Of a DNA stretch of 64,000 nucleotides, positions 35,152-47,200 are shown one piece after another. The notes under the pieces were generated by a model, which was not told where the DNA came from, ran no database searches, and saw only the letters and a program-made list of their open reading frames with translations. The position numbers were made by a program, and so were the translations under genes. The DNA comes from Larimichthys crocea (Eukaryota; Chordata; Actinopteri; Sciaenidae). The stretch spans positions 20,862,528 to 20,926,527 of the forward strand of contig NC_040011.1 in the NCBI RefSeq assembly GCF_000972845.2, in the 5' to 3' direction. Position 1 is the stretch's first letter. Each line of letters opens with the position of its first letter.

Positions 35152-38100
35152 GACAAAGTCTGAAGTCACTGTCAAGGTTCAAATAACTTGTATTTGTTTG
35201 TTAGACACTTGATGTGAACTTACAGCAGAATCATCCATGCGTCCTTCAAGTATCACTTCTTCAGAACAGTGGTAGCTCTATGTTAGCAGAAACCAACTCA
35301 TCAGTGCATCAACATTTAATGTAACAGTGATAAACATTTAGGTAGAATTCTAATTCAATTCCAAATCCTCTTGTAATTAGGAAAAAATCATGAATATTTA
35401 CAATCATGGCACATGAGAAAAGTCAAGTGTTGTTATTTTCTTTATATTAATTTGACTTTCAGTTGCAGAAACACTTCTTGAGGGAATATTATAAGAATAA
35501 GAATCAACCAGTTTACACTAATTATCTGATTTGTCACTGACTCTTCCACAAAGAATAATGTATTACATTTGCATAATGACTTGATATTACATTATGAGAA
35601 TGTATTTTATAATGTAAATGTAATATGTAATATGTCCAGGAATTAGGTTTTTGTTTATATTCCATCTCTACAGTATAGTATTATTCAGTAGTATTACTTT
35701 GCATTTAAGTAAAAGTAAACTGTTTAATCTTATGCAAATATATATATATATATTAATAATTAAATTAATGAATTATAAATGTCCCTGTTTTGTATAACTG
35801 TTTTTGTACTGTAATTGTCATTTGATTAAATTCATCTTAATATTTAGAGAACCTTCACTCTCTGCTAAACAGCCTCATCCTGCATGAGAAAAGTTAAAAC
35901 AACCAAAGAGCTCCAAAAACAATAAGAAGAAAACCTCTGTCCAACTGAAGAATGTTACATATGTGGGTTTGTTATTAATTATCAATACATATTGTATAAA
36001 AGATTCCCACAAAAAATATCAGGATGAAATAATCAAAGAAATACTTGTTTGACACAAAGTTCTTGCAGTGTTCATTATTCTTGTTAATTGCACAGTTCAT
36101 CAGTTCTGTTACTGCTATAAATTATATATAATACGAAATATCCATAAAATATGTCACTTAGCTTCAGTGATAGAAAAGGTTTCCTGAGTTTCCTGGGAAT
36201 CACTGCATTATATCAATAGAATGGCAATTTATATAACATGTGGGTGTGGTATACAGCTCACTACTAACTGGGTCACTGACTGATGTCATGTTGTGATGTC
36301 ATCAAGCAACAGGACAAAACACACACTCCCAATGGTTTGAAAAGCATAGTTCTGTTATTTTATTTCACTAGAGTAAATTATGATACAATTGCATATTTAC
36401 ATACTCACATCATGTGTAGTATCCTGCACATGTACTGCAGACTTTGAGTTTGACTTTTGTTTCACCATTTATTTGATTTATAGTTGTATAATTTATGCTG
36501 AATAATGAGGTTAGAGGCTTCTTAGCTTTGCTTCAGTGTGCTGCTGATCTGTGCAATGCTTGGCGTCTCACCATTTTTGTAATAACACTGAATTATTTTC
36601 TTTACATTGTAGGGCAGCAACATGGCGTTTATGTTGCAAGCTGACCAAAGTGTATTTATTAGTGGTCCCATTGTCATAAAACAAAACAAAAAAACATTAT
36701 GTATGGGATACACACAGATACCTGTGTTTGTGTTATGTGTCAGGCTAAAGCAGAAATGAACATAGAAGCAACTCAATTAGGAAGGAAGGAAACTGGATTT
36801 GCCCTGCGTACTCTTCTTACATTCATGCTGTTGCTGGTGTATAAACCCTTGTGTTGATTGTGATCCAGCCTTTAAGAGACGGCTGTCCTGCTGAAGACTT
36901 CATAGAAACACATGTAGGAAGTTCTGAAACACTGCCAACAACATTCAGAAAATAACCTTCCGTTTTATTTCCATGTATGCATCTGCAACATGCCTTAGTG
37001 GAATAAAATCCTCTGCATAGACTTTCTTAATATTACTTTAGCCATATTCATTCTCTGGAGATTTCAAACAAAGCATATACATTTAGCTGATAAATGTTCC
37101 TTTATCTATAACATATTCAGTTAGTAACAGTCTCCTGACTGCTTCAAAGGACATCGGTTATTTAGAAAATTGTGCTATTATTTTACACAATTACCAGACA
37201 AAAGTTGTTTTTCTTTTTCTTTAAAAATGCTTTGACTTTTTTTAAAATCAGATCTTGACCCTTTTAAGTCTTTTATACAACTGGAAATAAAGGAGGAAAC
37301 TAAAATCACTGTGGATGACCTGTTTTAGTGGATGTCTTGCAATGCAGCCACCTTCACAACCTTATAACTTGTCTGGATAGTTGCTTCATGTATTAGTGAC
37401 GGGCCATTGATCTCAGATGTTAAAATCAAGTTGGAGACACTCAGCGCAAAAAACCCTAACCACACAAGTGCTGTTTGTTGGAGAGAAGATAAAATAGAGA
37501 CACACAGAGCTTCATGTAGATCTGTGTTCAATAATGTGGCTGAGAGTTGCACCATTAAGATGTCTCATATGTGTTTATGTGCGTGATTCTATATTTGCAG
37601 TGTTATGTACATATATGATGCATTTAGTTCATTGTTATAGTTCTAAATGGCTTTAGATATAGTGCATAAATACAAAACAAACAAAACATGGTCCTCATTG
37701 TACACACTTGTTTTTTTTTTGCAGTGTATTTTACAAGATTACACACACACATACGGTGTTGAAAAGTAACACCTGTTGTTAATAGAATACATATGTTGAG
37801 GGTGACACAGCAGTTTAGGAGCTTGTTTACTGAACTGATGAAGGTGAGTGATGGAAATACACTCTAACATGTGAAGGTGTCCAGCAGAGGGAGACGATCT
37901 ATCTTGGTTCACACTTTGAAACATTCAAAAACAGATCATAAAAAAATATAAATATACTGTAGAGGTCTGGGTAAAGATACTGTACTGTTTTTTTTTTTTC
38001 AGCTGAACAGTGTTTTAGGATGTCCTCTGATTGGCTCTAGGTGTCACAAAGTCAAACAGACGAGGCTACAATTTTAATTCTGGGGGGGCAAATGAAAGAC

Positions 38101-40928
38101 ACAGTGAGAGGAAAACTGGGACAGAAGACTACAAACCTCCTGGTTGGTTTCCCATGAAGACCAGGAAATGAAGCTGACCTTTGACCTGAAACCTTTGAAC
38201 TGTGTCTGATAAATTCCCTCTGTTTTATCCAGAAAGAGTCTCCAGGGCCACAGGCTCAGCTTAATGGGCTCAATGCCAGCAAATGGAAATCTTAACAAAC
38301 ACAGACTCCTGTCTAGAGTGTAATAGAGTCACCATGGTGTCATATAAAAGAGGGACACTAGTACGGCATGCACAAATGCAATTCTTAAAGGTTCTGTTTG
38401 CTCAAAACTATATAAATTATGTACATATTTTCTCATTTAACCCCAATCTTATCTGACAAAGATTTTTTAGTCACCTCTGCTATTTAGTTTAAACTTTCAA
38501 AGGCAGATGTCTCAACCTGAGACATAGAACCAAAATCATCTGACCAGCCACTGTGGGTAAGTCATTTAAGTTATACGTCTGAGTGTGTTATTTTGTTTTG
38601 TTTTCTGAATGTTTGAACAGAGCCTTTGAGAATTGTCCTTGTGCAGGGTGTAATGGTGCCCCTCTTGTTATTTGTAGTTCTACACAGCAGTGTATTAGGG
38701 CCACTGTTAAGAAAGAAACATCTTGAGATTTTGAGAATGAAAATGAAATATTTAAGAAAATAGGTCAGATTGTCTTGTAATGATAACAATAAAATTTGAT
38801 ATTAAAAGAAGTTTTATAATTAAACATATATTATACGTTTTAAAAAACGTTGCTTTGGGAGCAAAATGTCTTTTGATTAGACAAGATTTCAAGACATTTG
38901 TGAATATTTGACTCTATTCTCGATTTGTTTTTCCTTACAGTGGTCAACTCGTTCTCAACATTCTTTTAACCTACATTGCATGGCTTTCCTTCAACACTAC
39001 TTAAAGTGGCAATCCTTAAAATCTTCTTAGTGCGCAATGTTGGTGAAACAAATGTAAAACATACATTCTAGAACATGTCTTTAGATTGTTGTTGCAAGGT
39101 GTACAATGGCCTTATATTATTGTAATAGTGTTGTATGAGAGAGTATTGAGACATACTGTATATATTCTTTATGTATATCATTATACACCTGTAACTATGA
39201 CAGAAACTACATGTCTTATTACCTATAGCCAGGTTGCTCCAGTCTTTCAGAATGACTGGTTTTGCAGGTATCATAGACACTAATGTTGTTTCATGTTACA
39301 AGTTGTATAATGAACTGAGGGAGGACAAATGGAGTGCTCCACTATAGTCAACGATGTACAATCCCCTGTCTTTTATCTGATGTGAAAGTTCCACTTTAAA
39401 ATTCTGCACTGTTTTGCAAAATACATATTATACTATTAAATTCATTATTTGTTAAGTTTCACAGCTTTTATTTATTCTGCGGAAGTTTCATGTTTCTGTT
39501 TTCTGAGAGTTTCCCATATAAAACTCCCACACTATCATGCCATGGCATGTACTGCTCGATAATACAGTAATTAGTACAAAGTCTATGGCTGTACTTGTCA
39601 TCATAGTAGTGATGTCTTGCTGTTTTGCAGCTTCCTCTTTAGCGTTACATTTTCTTGAACACATGACAAAAGAGCATGGGCAGAAAGAAGCATTATGAAT
39701 AATAAGAGTATTAAAAAGCCGATGTTTGCTTGATTATTAAGTATTATTAGGACATTTTCAGAAAACTAAAATGACATAGTCTGGGAATGGAATGACTGGT
39801 TTACAGCAAATGTCATAGTGGAAGCACTTGATTGCATTAGTACAATATGTTGTAAGTACTTTATATGGTCACATCAATGACTGTTGGTGCTGTGTTTGGT
39901 GGTGCTAAAAAATGCACTTTCCTACCTTTATATGGGTTATATACTCATGGTCAAACTCTTCACTGTGCTATAAAATGAAGCACCGAGGGCAAATGGCACT
40001 CCCAAATACGGAGAAAAACGAGGGACATTTGGAATAAAAAGGCGTACTGTATTTGCCAAAAGCAATCAGAACTAGAAGCAGAACTTGTTTCATATTCATC
40101 TGGATACATCTCCATTTTCAAAGTGACTGTTGGTCCTCTGTGTTGTTAATTTGTTAAGCAATAAATGAGATTAGAGTTTACCAGCCCTTAGCACCTTTAT
40201 ACATCAATAAATAATCATGACAAATCAATGTTAATCACACACCTTTGATTAAATACTCAAATGTAACCAGTCTGCTAGCAAGTCAATTCAACACCGAGAT
40301 GTTAACTAGTGATCAGCAAGTCATTAATAAAACATTTAATCTCCTGCATTGGTTCTTTTATGGTCCATATGAATGATAACATAATTCTCCAATGCACTGG
40401 AAATCATATATTAAATCAAGGACTACTTTCTACTAAAGATGTGTATACATGTTACTGTTTGTTTGCATTCATTCTGCATGGTATAAAAATCCTGAAGCTT
40501 TCTTTAAGCTGTGAAATCCAAGTAACATCAAGTTAACTCACTGATTTTTTTTTTGTTGCCATACAAGTTGTGCGGATTTAGGAATGACAGTCGGTCTGTG
40601 TTCAGTTGGTGGTGGGGGTGGGGCCACTACTTTGTTCCAGACTATCAAATATTTTCTACAGATATTTATGATTCCAAGATCTAAAAACCGAAAATGGTTT
40701 ACAAATTGGTTAGTCATTATGTAAAGCATATGTGATTTGTGGTAGAAGGGTGAAAACATGCAACATTAATTGTATCACTGTTTAAGTCTAGCAGTGGAAG
40801 AGTATGTGAGTCAGTCAACCAGCTAGTCTGTTAACCAGCCAGTTTAGTCCCACTGCAATCAGTTCCAATCCCAATGCACAGTCACTGCAGTGGTTTAATG
40901 ATTAAAGGCAAGTTCATAATTACTTAAT
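35152..40928. other. fchsd1 3' UTR and convergent intergenic region, no further gene seen
   Basis: AT-rich sequence between the convergent 3' ends of fchsd1 and rell2. ATTAAA at 35825-35830 is a possible fchsd1 poly(A) signal; no AATAAA lies nearer. I see no exon-like frame, RNA gene or clear transposon in this 5.8 kb. Confidence 0.55.
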
Positions 40929-40934
40929 TTTATT
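40929..40934 (-). terminator. Polyadenylation signal of rell2
   Basis: AATAAA on the minus strand (TTTATT on plus), 76 nt downstream of the rell2 stop codon. Confidence 0.55.
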
Positions 40935-41009
40935 ATTACTATATTTACTTTCCTCCTCACTTCTGCCTTTGGCTTGTCAGAGAACAGTATGATATGAGAC
41001 TTTAGATTC

Positions 41010-44000
41010 TCAGACTTGTTTGTCCACCATCTTCTCCAACCCCTCATCCGCCCTCTCAGCTTCTTCTACCTGCGTCACTTTGCAGTCTCTAATATCTTCC
41101 ATCTCCATCATATCATCCTTCTCTTGGCTCACTGTTGGCCTGTTCTCTGCTCCAGGAGTGTCTTCAAGTTGACTTTCAGTTTGTCCAAAACCTGAAATTG
41201 AAACATTTTCTCCCTGACCAACTGTTGGACCAATTCCTGCTTTTCCTGATTTAACCACAAGTTCAGAAGTCTCTCTTTTCCGGTCTTTTATTGAAGTAGA
41301 TGATTCTCCTTCCTCCACCATAGTGACAACAGAAAACTCTCGCTTGCTGTCAGGGCTGGCTTTGACGATGGTCACATTACTTATTTTGCTCCCTATTGGT
41401 GAGGAGGGGGACAGTGGACTGGAAGAGGATAGAGGCAAACTGCTCAGTCTGTCTTTAGAAAGCTGATCAGTGGGGGAAGAGAAGGTAGAAGCTTTACAAT
41501 CTCCCTCATCTGTTGGGAGATTGTAAGCTGTTTTGAGAATCCCAACCCTCTTGATTTCTGTCTTTTCTTCTATCTTTGGGACTCCTTCTAGCTCTTGTTC
41601 CTTTAGCGATAAAAGGTTTGAAACCATATCCCCTTGGGTCATAGATGTTACAGGCGTCATACTTCCGGACTTCAAAATCAGACGAGGTGAGGTTCCTAAG
41701 GATGGATTTTGGTCAGCTGGAGAAGAGGGGGTTTGTGGTGACATGGTGTCAAGTTTAGGTCTAGCAGTAAGAGCAGGTGAGGGAGTTCGGATTTGTAATG
41801 GGCTAGTGCTTTTTCCAAAGGATGAAGATGGAATAGGGGATTGGCTAGACATCTTTCGACCTGATTGGAATTTGGGGCTTGGAGTGAGGGCTGGGGAAAA
41901 GTCAGGTTTTGTAGCCTCTGATGGCGTATTTCTTGAACTTAGTTTGGGGCTTGGTGTGACCACCAGAGGTGAGGTAGGAGTTTTTAATGAAGAGACTGAT
42001 GATGGGGTCTTCATTTGGGTCGAAGATGGAGGGGATGAACCTAAGCTTATTAAAACTAGACTAGAACCAAAACCTGGTTCCATAGCTTGGCTAGAGCTTG
42101 GATCTGGGGGTGTTTGAGTAACTGGAAAACTTGTGCTAGAATAGGGTTCAAGTTGACCAGTAGGAATGACAGGAATAAAACCTGGAATAGATCCATGCAT
42201 CGGGGCAATGGGTGTGGAGGTCTGCAGTGGCCCAGGATCATATGCATCTTTCATTTTTAACACCTGATCCTCGTCTTCTCCTTCTTTCTCCGATGTCTTA
42301 AATGTCTGTCCAGATGAAGCAGGAGATGGGATGGGAAGAGAGCTTGGAACAGAAGCTGCTGTACTCCTAGAAGGTTTAAGGTTAATACAAGGTTCAGGAC
42401 TGGGATCACGTTTAAAGCCATCCTCAGGAGCAGGGCTTAAACCACGAGTCTGAATCTTATTTTGGGATGAGGGAGAATTAACAGAACCTTGAGTTTTAGC
42501 GTCACGCTTAGGTGAGGCAGAAATTTGATTCTTTTGGGGCTCGGATTCAGGTTTGATATCAAGTTCAGGGGTTACTTCAACATTCTCTGACTGCAGTTCC
42601 TCCAGCACTACAGGTTGCTGCTTAATAGCGAATTTAATGCCTCCAGTCTCCCTACCTACGCCCTCTCCTACTTTAATACCAACGGGGTCACTGCCCCGTC
42701 TCAGCCCAAATATGGTTAAACTCTTCCTTCGTTTCCCCACATTCGGAACAACTCCATTGGAGTTCTCAGAAGGCGGTCGGACATCCTTGAACATGCTTCT
42801 CAGATTGTACCCGCTCTCCTTCCGTTCCTCGCTGTCCTGGGATTGGTCCAGTTGGTCCCCTGAACTGACCAATGGATTAGGACCTCCTTGGGGCTTCTTA
42901 TCATTATGTGTCACCCGGAACCTGAATGGATAGCAATACATTTTTGATGAAATCTTCCTGACACTATATCCCAGCATGCACTCAGGACAAGCGGTTTAAT
43001 CATGTGTTGTTACCTGCCAACAGAGAAGACAGTCTGCTCTCCAGGTCGTTGTTTGGAGCGTGGGGTTCGGCTTTGACGTCTACCCTTTTTAGATCGGCCC
43101 TGAGCACACAGATGGCAGGAGTTGTGGTCCGCGCCTGAGTGAACTGTGTGGTGATGTGGAGGAATGCCACCAATGGATTCCTTACGCAACCTGAACATCA
43201 ACATTATTATTATAGTTAGCATTATTCCTATTATATTAAAATGTCTAACGTGCATATCTGTAATACATGTAGTCTAAAGTCAGATTTATTTTTTTCCGGG
43301 CTGCATCTAAGAGAATGTTCGTGTCACATGTGTCTACTTGTAAAGATAAAGGTGGTAACATAGGTCCACTAGGAAGCAGTGTCATGTTTAGAACACCACA
43401 ATGTAAAAAATGTGGAAGAGATCAGGAAAAGAGATACATACAAAAAAATCTTTTGACTGAACACACACTCTCTCACATCGTATTTCCATTCAGCAGCGTA
43501 AAATATGGAAAATAACCGCTCTAAACGGGGCTGAAACAGAAAATGCAGCAAAATGAGTTCAACCGGATCCAAACAGCACAGTCAGATGTTCGTGATCAGA
43601 CTACTCAAACCTCCAATTGCTCCAATTTGAAATCTGTCGTAGTGACAGATAACTTAAATGCATGCAGATATCAGTTTCACCCCGGTGATGGTGTAAAAAA
43701 ACAAACAAACTGCTGCATCTGTGAAACAATCCTGAAAGAATTTGGATGTATCTATGAAAATACACTAATCCTGTTGGATGAGCTTACCTGGGATCATGGC
43801 GCACGCAGACTTTTTGATTCCCTAACATCTCATTGAAGGCTTCCATATTCGCTAGAAGTGATAACAAAAAGAACCCAGAGTTGTTAGTTACATACTGATC
43901 TAATCTGATTTTTGTATTTTCTGGCATGAAATGGTCAAATCTAGCAATGTTAAACATCACATCACATCTGTATATGAGAACAATAAACTAGAACATAGTA

Positions 44001-46499
44001 ATAGCAAAGACTAGAATAGAGTTCATGAACTTTAACAACAAAATGAAACTTAACTCTAAATACTACTGAGTGATTCTTATATTTGTTACCTTCATTTTCG
44101 ATAATGCATTTGAGGATCTGCTCCACTGTATCCTGGTGTTCCTCATCATCATCTGAAACACAGCACAACAACAGACAGATTAAAGATCTGTGGATTATAT
44201 CAATTCTTCTGTGAACTATTACCAAGAACTGTTCAGGATTTGAGAACTAGTATAGAGATACATGCTGCTGTTGAGTTTTTTTGCCGTTAGTCCTGAAAAT
44301 TCACAGACAGTAGGATAGATAGAAAGTTAGTACATAGATACTTTATTGTCTTTACAAGGAGATTTGTTGCCACAGCCTGTATAAAGCCTCATGTACACAG
44401 GTACATAGAAACCTCTCCACCACTTTCTCCACCTATAGCTCCCACACATGGTGGTTACCGGGCTTTGTTTTTTTTTTTTCCTTTTTCAAGCTTTATTTTT
44501 GACGGAGACAGCTTGAAGAGTGACAGAAATGTGGGGAGATAGAGAGATGGGGAATGACATGCAGCAAAGGGCTGCAGGTCAGATTCAGATGCTCTACCAA
44601 CTGAGCTTTGTTGAGAGATGCTATGGCAGAAGGGACAAAACTCCTGCCATAGCATACTCATTTACAGGCCAGGGACCTGTATCTCCGACCAGATGAGAGC
44701 GGAGCGAAGAATGAGTTGAGGGGGTGGCTGGGGTTGTGTGCTCCACTGCGTGCTCTGTGTGTAATGGCTTTACTGTTGAGGTCTGAGAGAGTGTGATGCT
44801 TGTCAGTTTGTTCCTATTGGAGGCAGTTAGCATACTAAAGAAGCACAGCGGAATGTGTTAGACTATACATTTGTACAACAGTAACAGAAGGTGGGGAGCA
44901 ACACAAAGTGCGTTGAGTTTGCAGATGGAAGAGAGTCTTTGTTGGTTGTGTTTGTGGATGTCAGTGGTGTGTTGATCAAGGTTCAGTTTATTGTCCAGGG
45001 TGAGTCTGAGGTATTTGAAGCACTCCATAATCTCAACGGATTCATTATTGATGTTTATGTGGTTATGGATGGGGCTGTGAGCTAAGCTGCGAGTAATATT
45101 TCAGAACATCTTGGGGCGGTGTTTAGTTCAGTTGGTAGAGCAGCCGCCCCATGTGTGCAGGCTCAGTCCTTCCCGCATGTCATTCCTCATCTCTCTCTCC
45201 CCACATTTCTGTCACTCTTCAGCTGTCTCTATCAGAAATAAAGCTTAAAAAGGCCATAAAAAAAGAATGCCAGAATGTCCACTTATGTCTTAATCCAGCA
45301 GCAAAGTCCACCTTTAGCTGTCTGTGTGTTTACATGTGTGTAAATGTGTGCATAGACAGTTTTATGTAAGAAAGTGAGTGTATGTTTGAATAACTTTGCG
45401 TGAGAGAACGTGTGACACAGACTTAAAAGAAGACCACATAGGTCTGTGAGTGTTTGTGTATTTGTGTGGGAGTGTTGCAGGAGGGCATCCAAACCTCCTC
45501 CTCTTTCTGCATCTCCCCACAAGCATCATTACCACTATCAACTGTTCTTATACATTCTTATATATGCAAACACACACATCTGGCAGTTTCCTACATTATC
45601 CACTTTTTTTTTGTTTTAAAGCTGCACTAATGGATCATTTTATATAGTGTGTAATGTGAAAGATGTCATTTGTCATAATGAACACAGAATTATCACATAA
45701 CTATCACAGACACAATTGTTTTTTGTTCACTTTTTAGCCTCTTCTAGCTCATTGTTTTGGTTTCATAGCTACTTAATGTTTCTCTCATCATTCCCATCTT
45801 CATAGCATCCAGCTGTTTTCCGTAAAAAATAAACTCTACACTACCTTCCCAGTACCAAACACCAGACAGACAAAGTTACCACGACTAGTTGGTGAATGTG
45901 TGGAGCATTTAGTAGCTACGGAGTCCTGGTTTGGTTCCTGTGTTTAAGGAGATTGCAGAATAAATCTTGTTGATGCAACCTCAAGTTTTCTTCCTCTTTA
46001 TTTGAACTACAGCCGTATGGTTCATGAACACACCACACACACTGAAATATGGCCCGATGTCCCTCCACATTTTGAGTCACTGCTCAATCAGGAAGTGGTG
46101 AAATGACAATAATAATTCACACAGCAGCAGACATTGTCCTTTTGATAATAGTATTCGAGTTGTTCACCCTGTGTGTGCTGCCATGTTGCTTATCGTCTTG
46201 TTGCAGACTCTCTGCTGTGAATCTGCATCATGGTGACATCACAAAGCTCTCTGAAACGTGTAAACTGGTCTTCTTATCTAAGCACTTCACTTTTTTCTCA
46301 ACCCACCGTCTGCATTTCCTCCGAGCTTCTCCCCCTCCTCTTCATCGTCCATGTCTCCGGTGCGGCATCGGTAGCCCTTCTTCTTTAGCAGGTGGCAGAT
46401 GAGAAAGCCAAACAGTCCGGTGAGGAAGAAGAGGAAGACCACCACAAAGATCATGTAGGGTGGGGGAGGTTCCCCAACCGTGGCTTCTAATTCAGTCAT
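41010..46499 (-). CDS. rell2: RELT-like protein 2 with a greatly extended C-terminal tail
   Basis: Five minus-strand coding exons join in frame to 802 residues: 46499-46307, 44152-44090, 43851-43788, 43190-43014 and 42921-41010. A short N-terminus (MTELEATVGEPPPPY) precedes a membrane segment at about 16-38, then LLKKKGYRCRT as in human RELL2. Next come an acidic stretch, EEHQDTVEQILKCIIENE (human EDTVERIVRCIIQNE) and FNEMLG. PPHHHTVHSG, CHLCAQGRSKKG and GEQTVFSVGRFRVTH follow, each with a close human counterpart. RFRV at 166-169 is the SPAK/OSR1-binding motif known in RELT-family proteins. The last exon alone encodes 636 residues, rich in Ser, Pro and Thr with loose TPSP(K/A) repeats. From memory human RELL2 is about 303 residues, so the tail is several times longer here. 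The ATG at 46499 directly follows a possible acceptor (TTTATAG), so a 5' non-coding exon lies further upstream. RELT-family proteins interact with each other and with p38/SPAK signalling. Confidence 0.9.
44300..44462 (-). mobile_element. LINE 3' end fragment
   Basis: GATACTTTATTGTCTTTACA followed by GGAGATTTGTTGCCACAGCC is the kind of sequence seen at 3' ends of fish L2-type LINEs read antisense. It is separated from the coding fragment at 44620-45090 by a SINE. Confidence 0.5.
44463..44608 (-). mobile_element. tRNA-derived SINE inserted in a LINE
   Basis: On the minus strand it begins GCTCAGTTGGTAGAGCATCT (tRNA A box), continues through GCATGTCATTCCCCATCTCT and ends in a poly(A)-like tail (T run at 44468-44480 on plus). 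GCTTTGTT flanks both ends and may be the target-site duplication. A related copy on the plus strand is at 45108-45262. Confidence 0.75.
44612..45090 (-). mobile_element. L2-type LINE reverse-transcriptase fragment
   Basis: Translated on the minus strand, the segment near 45050-44880 gives MECFKYLRLTLDNKLN, then DIHKHNQQRLSSICKLNAL and HLLLLLYKC. This is the characteristic C-terminal part of fish LINE reverse transcriptases (FKYLG..IDNKLN..H..KK.QQRL..LRKL). It is 5'-truncated and inactive. It lies in rell2 intron 1. Confidence 0.75.
45108..45262 (+). mobile_element. tRNA-derived SINE
   Basis: TTTAGTTCAGTTGGTAGAGC resembles a tRNA A box and GCAGGCTCAGTCC a B box. The body (GCATGTCATTCCTCATCTCT, CCACATTTCTGTCACTCTTC, AATAAAGCTTAAAAAGG) matches the antisense SINE at 44463-44608. 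This is a SINE, not a functional tRNA gene. Confidence 0.75.
45264..46286. other. rell2 intron 1 remainder, nothing further recognised
   Basis: Mostly unique AT-rich DNA. A fish-type repeat fragment at about 45855-45960 (ACCAAACACCAGACAGAC, GGAGCATTTAGTAGCTACGG) has a diverged relative at 51660-51780. Confidence 0.45.
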
Positions 46500-47084
46500 A
46501 ATGTAGATTCAGCCTGAGCTATAAAGAGAGAGAGAGATACATCAATATCAGTTATCAGGTACCTTCAGCATTTTAAGTTGCAGCTACTCGTGAGAAAATA
46601 TTCCAACAGTTTTTTTTTGGTTTTCACTCCTAAAGCTTTAAAGGCAACAACTTGCTCTTCCAGAGATAGACTTAGGTAGATTCGAATTAGGTTAAGCTAA
46701 ATTAATGACTGACTCTGCTGAGTGGTTGTATAGACTGAGACATCAGTGTGAAGACATTATGTAACAGTTTTGTAACCATCTCTTCCTTTTTTGATAAATT
46801 ACCCAAAATGCCATGCTGTTTGGCTCTAATTTAAAAGAAAGGTGAGAAAGACAGCGACTCACATTATACAGCACCACATATCACAGACGCATTGGAATTA
46901 CTGAGGAACAGAGAATGGGAAACGTTTTGCAGGATCTCTATAGACCAGAGCTTTATCGACAGAGTGATGATTAATGGTGCTGCTGTCGAGCTGTGAGAGC
47001 CTTCAGTAAGTGCAAGGGTCCAAGAAACTGAATGTGATGGAGAGATTTACATGTAGTTTTGTACGTTTTGTAGTGGGCTAATCA

Positions 47085-47200
47085 GATGATCGGCGGTTCA
47101 GTCCCCGGTTCCTCCAGTCTGTATGTCGGAGTGTCCTTGGGAAAGATACTGAACCCCAAATTGCTCCCTATATAAGTACAGTCATTTACCATTTAGTTGT
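47085..47200. repeat. Interspersed repeat, inverse relative of 10400-10680
   Basis: Shared words in reverse complement: TCCTCCAGTCTGTATGTCGG and GTGTCCTTGGGAAAGATACTG. Confidence 0.5.

Noticed and set aside
41533..42117. 194-residue plus-strand frame
   Set aside because: It is antisense to the long rell2 last exon and arises from that exon's biased codons.
45108..45180. Possible tRNA gene
   Set aside because: It has an A-box-like and a degenerate B-box-like segment but no cloverleaf that I can fold, and its body and tail match a SINE found elsewhere in the window.
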